DNA from: Lineus longissimus
Taxonomy: Eukaryota; Nemertea; Pilidiophora; Heteronemertea; Lineidae
DNA length: 64,000 nucleotides
Assembly (NCBI RefSeq): GCF_910592395.1
Contig: NC_088311.1
Span: 11,350,501-11,414,500, forward strand
Reading direction: 5' to 3'
The notes beneath the pieces are model-generated. The model searched no databases and was not told the DNA's origin. It saw only the letters and a list, made by a program, of their open reading frames with translations. This document shows, piece by piece, positions 58,155-64,000 of this stretch. How positions within the stretch are numbered: position 1 is the stretch's first letter; each line of letters begins with the position of its first letter. The position numbers were made by a program, and so were the translations under genes.

Positions 58155-58546
58155 TAGCCGCACGTACACCACCTGAAAATGGACCACCAATCTTGGTTCG
58201 CGAACCAATGCCGCACCATCGAAAATCCACCAAACGCGTACACCAGCGCTGCAGCTAGTTATAAAATCCGGCTACAGATGGCGCGCAAACAATAAGCAGA
58301 AAGCGCCATTTCGAAAACGCCGCCTGGAGCCGAACCATCTAACTAGCTAATTGCCGATCCATTTGAGCGTACACCACGACAAAGCCGAGCTTTTAACAAG
58401 CCGGGCGAATTTGGACCATCAAGATTGGTGGGACAAATTCGCCCGGCAATTTATATCGGCAATGGATTGCCGAACCAATTTGTCGCGGCAATGTGGTGGT
58501 GTACGTGCAATTAGTCCACCAATATTTCGTGGTGTAAGCGCAGCTA
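58155..58546. mobile_element. MITE family E, copy 2, 42 bp before exon 7
   Basis: Near-identical to 44998-45376 apart from a short duplication of the TATCGGCAATGGATTGC region. Its right end lies 42 bp upstream of the exon 7 start. Confidence 0.7.
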
Positions 58547-58588
58547 TTATGAATGGCGTACCCCTTTAACGATACTTTAATTTTTCAG

Positions 58589-58682
58589 GCTCTGGTTTCA
58601 AGACTGCCAGCAAAAGAGAAGAAGATGAAGATGTAAATTTAGACGTTGACGGTGATGATGCAGATGTTTATGGAAAACCACA
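58589..58682 (+). CDS. RNF220: RNF220 coding exon 7
   Basis: 94 bases; acceptor TTTAATTTTTCAG (AG 58587-58588), donor CCACA|GTATCC at 58683 (weak); enters phase 1, leaves phase 2. It encodes SGFKTASKREEDEDVNLDVD, then GDDADVYGKP, aligned with vertebrate ADLDVDGDDTLEYGKPQY. The highly acidic stretch is a conserved family feature. Confidence 0.9.
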
Positions 58683-59481
58683 GTATCCTTTTAAACGAAC
58701 GCCTCTGTTTGTAACGCAAGTAATTGTGTTGGGTAGTGCTAATGGTCCGTCATTTGGTTAAGTTTGGAAATTTCCGATGATTGCCGAAGTCATTGACCAA
58801 TGAGAGGGTTGGTTTTCATTTACATCAAGCACGTGGCCTAGAAATTGTAAATTGTGATCCCGGATGATAAGACTGTTAAATTTACTTGCCCCTAATGCAG
58901 TAATAAAGAGATAATGAATCTGTAATCATAGGACAGTGTTTACAAAACCCATCCCCATCTTTCTATTTATTTGAATATTGATATAATGTATGTTGAATAG
59001 TTTTTCCAAAGTTTTCTTTGAATGGTTTAACTGTTTGTACTGCTTGCAAAACTTGCATCAGCATTTTAGAATACTTATATTTGTATTTGATTTCTTCGTT
59101 TGCTGATGCAACAACCATTGTTTAGAGAGATTTGTTCAAGGTATTTGTTTACCAAAGGCAATTTAATGAAAACCCTGCAAAATACTCTCAATAAACTACA
59201 TCCATTATTTAATATTTTAAACAGACAACAATGGATTTAAATCCTATATTTTGGAGAAAATAAACATCGTACTTTTTGTAAATTTTCAGGAAAAAAGTTG
59301 TTTGTCCTTGATTTTTTTTATTTCAAGGTTCAAATATTGTGTTATATCATAAGTATGATGGAAAATCATGTATCTGAAATTAATGTTTCAGGTATTGATA
59401 GTGGGTAATGGTTATCAATTCACATTTGCCTTGGCAATCCCTTGGGCAGGTAACCATAATATCAATACCTGTATTGAATAT
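58683..59481. other. RNF220 intron 7, first part
   Basis: AT-rich, no repeat or exon recognised. Confidence 0.4.
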
Positions 59482-60111
59482 TAGCTGCGCGTACACCACG
59501 AAATATTGGTGGACCAATTGCACGTACACCACCACATTGCCTCGACAAATTTGTTCGGCAATCCATTGCCAGTACAAATTGCCGGGCGAATTTGTCCCAT
59601 CAAGCTTGATGGTCCAAATTGATGGGACAAATTTGGCCGGCTTGTTAAAAGCTCGGCTTTGTTGTGGTATACGCGCTAATGGATTGGCATTAGCTAGTTA
59701 GTTGGCTGGCGACAGGCAGCGCTTTCGAAATGGCACTTTCTGCGCATGCTCAGAAAATGTAAACAAACTAAAGTTGGCGCGGAAATCTTGACAGAAATTT
59801 TGACATTCTACCGCGTTGGTAAACATTCGAAAATGGGTCCCAAAAGTGCCAACAAAATTGAATATCATGTGTGGCCAGAGTGTCAATGAGTGTGCAGTGT
59901 TGTGGGAGCCATTAAAATAGCGTAAGTGCACGATATTTCTACCTCCAATGCAGGGAGCGTGGAGAGCAATTTATTGTTTGTGCGCCATCTGTTGCCGGAT
60001 TTTATAACCAGCTGCAGCGGTGGTGTACGCGCTTGGTGGATTTTCGATGGTGCGGCATTGGTTTGCAAACCAAGATTGTTGGTCCATTTTCAGGTGGTGT
60101 ACGCGCGGCTA
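59482..60111 (-). mobile_element. MITE family E, long copy (630 bp)
   Basis: Same ends as 44998 and 58155 in the reverse orientation, but with about 250 extra internal bases (roughly 59745-59990, including ATTTTGACATTCTACCGCGT). It may represent a less deleted parent. No transposase seen. Confidence 0.65.
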
Positions 60112-62465
60112 TTGAGGCTCAATCATATTTTTTTTGAAGGGGATTGTGGTAATTGTGTGAGAAATATTGATAACTGTAGAACAGCTTTAAAGTTTTCAAA
60201 ATTGGAATTTAGATCGATCTGATGAAATCATCAAATGGTGTGATTGAACAGGTTCTCGGCACTTGACCACCTGAACTTTCCTCCTCGTCATGTGAGAAAG
60301 AGTCCTGGCCAATTATAAGATAATTGGTCCCCCTGGAATCTACGACTGCTTAACAGCAGTACGACCAGCTCATAACTAGCTCAGCTGAACATGAGGCCGG
60401 GCAAACAAAATAACTGAAATTTCTTTTTTCAAACCAATTTCTTGTTTAGAAATGATTGTGACCAACCGGGTCGGGGTTCATTGCTGACTTAAAGGGCATT
60501 AGATATGTTTGGTTTTTCAAACAAAAATGGCTTCCAGAAGAACCGCAACGACTCCAAACAAGATCATTGAAAAAAATCTTTGAACTGCAATAAGCAATGC
60601 ACAAGAAGGGGGTGTAACCCTAGGCCTGCCTGAAAGCCACAAGCCATTTCCAAAACTGCCTTCCAACATTGACAAACATCGTCATTTAGAGATCAGCATC
60701 AATGTGATACTATTTCATTTGAAGGTTTTGGGTGCAATGACTGTGCATTCTAATAGTTGATATGGTTGCCACCAAACGCATCCAGAATCAATGGAAAGAC
60801 GTGACGTCACGACAGTAAAGGAAAACTTAGCGATTTTGATAGGAATATGTCTGTTGTCTGTCAGATGGTAGACGGGCGATTTAAGGCAACACTGCAATGG
60901 CTTTTATGGCCTTATGCAAGGAAGTAATTAGACTCATTCATGACAATTGGCACACTTTGAACTTAGTTTGTATTTTCATGTAAGAGGGGAAAGTGAATCA
61001 TTCAATCCCTCCCCTACAGGATTTGTTAAACTGAGAACAAATTATCTTATCCTAGAGGAGGGCTCCACCAACAGGTGCTGTGCAAACTTCACATAAATGA
61101 TGCTGCACTCGACCGATGACGTACTTGAATTTTTCATCCTATTATTTGAATTGACAATCCTCAGCAGCCTAACTACATTGTTACTGAAAATTAACCACTT
61201 GTAGACACGGTGTTTCAAACCACCTGGTTTTCATTGATTGCATTATAATTGGCTCCGGTGCCTGTTGAGGAGACTCTTGGACATGGAGCTGGTCTAGTTC
61301 TGTTAGGGCTTCTTCAGTGCATCTTTGAACAGGTGGCGGCACATATACTAACACGAGGGAGTTGGCATTCCAGCAACTAACCAGAATGGACTGAGCGTAA
61401 ATAACTGAACGGATAAACACTCAAAGTGATGACGGGGTGACCTTGTCATAACTGATAATGATCGCTTGTCGCTTTGAAACAATTAATTGGATATTACTGG
61501 ACATATTTTCACACCCATCATTCAGATGCATTGTTCTTATTATCGCCTTGTTCGATTGAACTGAGTGGTTCTTTGATCTTCTAACAATCCCGTAGGAAAG
61601 CTTCCTCATTGGGTTTTTTTTCGGTGCTTGTGGAAAAGCATGGAAAGAGTGTACAGTACCATTAAACGGGGTGAAATTGGCCCCGGCGGGGGGGGGGGGG
61701 CAAAATTACCCCAGCTCCCAAAATCTCATTTGGGCTAAACTATGATAATGTAGCATTAGCCGACCTAATTATCTTTTAAAATCTTTTAGTACAGTGATTC
61801 AGTCGTAATACATGTAGTTGTTTTACCATGCATGGTCCATGGAATATGTATGGGAAAAATTTACCATTTTTGGCCCAGTGTCACCCCATCTTACACCTTA
61901 TGGTGCCATATTTGAGTCCATGAGGCAGATAAACAATCAGTCAGGCAGGACAGACCTAGCTGTTTTACAGTCCAAACATGAAATATGCGTGCTACACACT
62001 GCAGGCATAAATGCAACCATGTGGTGTTTCAACTGTGTATATGAAATTTGAGGACTGGATCGTTTGAAACTTGAGGAGTTAGTTGTTGCCTGTGGAAAGT
62101 TGTGCTGTATTGGAATTGAACATATGTGCTTGAGGACTCTTCGCCACCTGCCAAGCTCTGACTTAGCTACCGTAGTATGAGACACCATACATAGTAGTAC
62201 ATGGTTCCTTAGGTTATGCCCAGAGGGCGCTGTAATTCAGAGACTGTGGAACATGTTATCTTTATATCTGCGTCATTAATGATCATTTAGAACCACGTAA
62301 ATCCCCCACAGCCAGATCTCACTGCCATTTATGGTGCTTGGTTGCTGTTGATATGATAGAAAATATACACCTCTGCAGGGGAGAAGAATGGCACCAAACT
62401 TTAATGTAGTATATCTCCAAACCTCTAAACTGAAAAAGTTTCCTAAAGGGCGAAAATAAAATATT
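60112..62465. other. RNF220 intron 7, nothing recognised
   Basis: Contains a CRE octamer near 60801 and a 13-G run at 61688-61700. Open frames on both strands have no family signal. Confidence 0.4.
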
Positions 62466-62529
62466 TGGTTCTTGCGGAATGTAATGCAAAATACTTCTGA
62501 TATTTTGAGTTAGATTCCGCAAGAACCAA
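62466..62529. repeat. Hairpin with 16-bp perfect arms
   Basis: TTGGTTCTTGCGGAAT (62466-62481) pairs exactly with ATTCCGCAAGAACCAA (62514-62529). It directly precedes the 39-bp array. Confidence 0.7.
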
Positions 62530-62532
62530 TAC

Positions 62533-62796
62533 CACCAGAGACAATTCCATAAGAGATAAATGCCTGACTATCACTAGAGACAATTCCATAAGAGATAAAT
62601 GCCTGACTACCATTAGAGACAATTCCATAAGAGATAAATGCCTGACTACCGCTAGAGACAATTCCATAAGAGATAAATGCCTGACTACCACTAGAGACAA
62701 TTCCATAAGAGATAAATGCCTGACTACCACTAGAGACAATTCCACGAGTGATACTTGCCTGTCAGGCATTTATCTCTTATGGAATTGTCTCTAGTA
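62533..62796. repeat. 39-bp tandem array (about 6 units) ending in an inverted unit
   Basis: The unit ACTAGAGACAATTCCATAAG, AGATAAATGCCTGACTACC is repeated six times with few changes; the last unit is diverged. It is followed at 62763-62795 by an exact reverse complement of most of the unit. The 13-codon periodicity produces a spurious minus-strand frame. Confidence 0.75.
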
Positions 62797-63266
62797 GACA
62801 AGTGGAACAAATTGGTAAAATGCAGGCACCATGGGGATATATTTAGTAAAAACCCCTAGGCAACAAAGGACGTGTTTACAATGTGGAAGTAATAACGTAG
62901 CAAGCATTTGTTTACAATAATAATTGAAGTCAATTGTTCATACTTGCATTATTTATGATGTCATTTTCATCCAGATCTGAAAATAAATGCTTTTGCCTGT
63001 ATCGGAGAAAATTTAACGAAAAGGTGCCATTTACAGCAAATTTCTTCAAATGAGTGACACGTATAAACTATACACTATCTTTGGCATATGTTATTTCGCC
63101 TACTTCAAACTCCTGTATTTTTTCAGTAAAAAATCTACTTAAGTCTGTTGTGCCTCTCTTTTTGTTTGATTAATATTGCTTCGAACACGCTTGTGTTGAT
63201 ACATCATACCAATATTGGTCGACACTGGATCCTTTCATCTTGCTTGATTCCTTAATGTTCCATCAG
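62797..63266. other. RNF220 intron 7, last part
   Basis: AT-rich, no recognised element; ends in the acceptor of exon 8. Confidence 0.5.
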
Positions 63267-63353
63267 ATATAGTGAAAAAGACATCATACCATGCAACATG
63301 GATGACCCAACAGAACAAAAGGAATTGCAGGCATTGAGGGGAGCCTATCTGAA
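63267..63353 (+). CDS. RNF220: RNF220 coding exon 8 (last in window)
   Basis: 87 bases; acceptor TTAATGTTCCATCAG (AG 63265-63266), donor TATCTGAA|GTAAGT at 63354; enters and leaves phase 2. Joined to exon 7 it reads KPQYSEKDIIPCNMDDPTEQ, then KELQALRGAYL, matching vertebrate KPQYTEADVIPC...EREALRGAVL. The following exons, including the RING finger, are outside the window. Confidence 0.9.
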
Positions 63354-63433
63354 GTAAGTATGGGGCTTTTTACATGGGACCAAACTGATCTAAATCAATC
63401 TAGACTAGTCTAGATTAGTGTGCCCTGTAAATG

Positions 63434-63990
63434 GGGATATCCTAATCTAAGAGCCAAGAGCCAGGAGCCGCGATAACCGTTTTTTTACAGGAGAGATAGG
63501 CAGAGTACCGGTAGTAATAGTAATAGTAATAGTGTATCATCTCATTGCTTGAATTGGCCGATTTCAAGAATTTTGAGCAGTGTCATGCCTTTTCAAAACT
63601 ATTTTGATTTCACTATTTGCGCAAGGCTACACGATACGGCAGGAATGACAAACACGTGTGATTGTAAGTAGTGTATGAAGTGCAGGCACAATGTACACTG
63701 CACCCACGGTATTGTATAGACGGCGTTACTATGGTACGATACAAACTCCAGGCATGGTAGACTGCTGACAATTCCGCTATCCAGGCGGTGATGACTTACA
63801 ACGTCATAAACGGTTACAAAATAAATTCATTTTTTATTCACTGGGATACCTGTAGGCTTAGGATTCCCAAAGATAATAATTATATTCATTAGCCTTTACT
63901 TTTCCTTTGGCTCGTGGCTTTCCTGGCGGCAATTGACTCTTTAACGGAGTCTTGGCTCGTGGCTCTTGGCTCTCAGATTAGGGTGTCCCC
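63434..63990. mobile_element. hAT-like MITE, copy 2, with 8-bp target duplication
   Basis: GGGATATCCTAATCTAAGAG and the complement of CTCAGATTAGGGTGTCCCC are the inverted ends. TGTAAATG flanks both sides (63426-63433, 63991-63998). The internal AGCCAAGAGCC / GGCTCTTGGCT and TTTTTTTACAGGA segments are shared with 19719-19960. Confidence 0.7.
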
Positions 63991-64000
63991 TGTAAATGCG

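Larger units (their letters stand above)
16355..63353 (+). other. RNF220: RNF220 gene (window covers exons for about 421 codons; 3' end missing)
   Basis: RNF220 is a RING-type E3 ubiquitin ligase. In vertebrates it ubiquitinates Sin3B, stabilises beta-catenin together with USP7, and with ZC4H2 controls neural patterning through Gli and other transcription factors. Here eight coding exons join with consistent phases (1, 2, 0, 1, 0, 1, 2, 2), giving a protein collinear with vertebrate RNF220. It has an N-terminal MENSSFLPNPLTSPALMV block, a CPVCG half-finger, a TYLRVKSNRQGRL block and a CxxC..HxxxC zinc finger. Then come an acidic EEYTWAG block followed by IRATTMLEGGFKG, the LDVDGDDADVYGKPQYSEKD block and ALRGAYL. 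The human protein is about 566 residues, so some 140-150 residues including the catalytic RING finger lie to the right of the window. Introns are large (27.9, 8.0, 2.1, 0.67, 1.3, 1.3 and 4.6 kb) and repeat-laden. Confidence 0.93.

Noticed and set aside
62443-62769. 108-codon minus-strand frame with repeated MELSLVVVRHLSL
   Set aside because: It results from the 39-bp (13-codon) tandem array; no start context, family or splice evidence.

Overview
The window is nuclear DNA of an animal. Coding sequence comes in short exons with GT..AG boundaries and consistent phases, separated by long AT-rich introns, and most of the rest is interspersed repeats. The mix of short inverted-repeat transposons, tRNA-derived SINEs and long elements built of tandem monomers capped by hairpins suggests a marine invertebrate. 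I cannot settle the phylum from sequence alone.

Two protein-coding genes can be supported, both on the + strand. (1) At 738-3871 lies the 3' end of an EF-hand gene. The EF-hand pair resembles the C-terminal pair of EFCAB14, and two or three further exons end at a TGA at 3869-3871. (2) From 16355 to the right edge lies most of RNF220, an E3 ubiquitin ligase. Eight coding exons (16355-16901, 44777-44900, 52892-53027, 55095-55137, 55805-55923, 57212-57326, 58589-58682, 63267-63353) join in frame into about 421 codons. The first intron is 27.9 kb. The C-terminal RING-finger exons lie beyond the window.

Between and inside the genes sits a dense, layered set of mobile elements. They include pogo-like MITEs with TA target duplications, hAT-like MITEs with 8-bp duplications, a piggyBac-like element with TTAA ends and a decayed transposase C-terminus, and a PIF/Harbinger-like element with TAA duplications and a short acidic ORF. 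Several further foldback MITE families are present. Two 1,121-bp copies, roughly 99% identical, represent a hairpin-capped, tandem-monomer family (Helentron/pearl/DINE-like architecture); their monomers carry AGGTCA direct repeats. Four insertions can be read against an uninterrupted relative elsewhere in the same window, which fixes their junctions and relative ages.

Other structures are an inverted pair of minisatellite arrays (about 13045-14600), a 39-bp tandem array ending in an inverted unit (62533-62796), and a tRNA-derived sequence duplicated head-to-head in a palindrome (27109-27545). I found no CRISPR, operon, rRNA or functional tRNA gene, and no evidence of a new multi-gene system. 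The most unusual material is the structure and nesting of the repeats, some of which lie within 20-45 bp of RNF220 splice sites.
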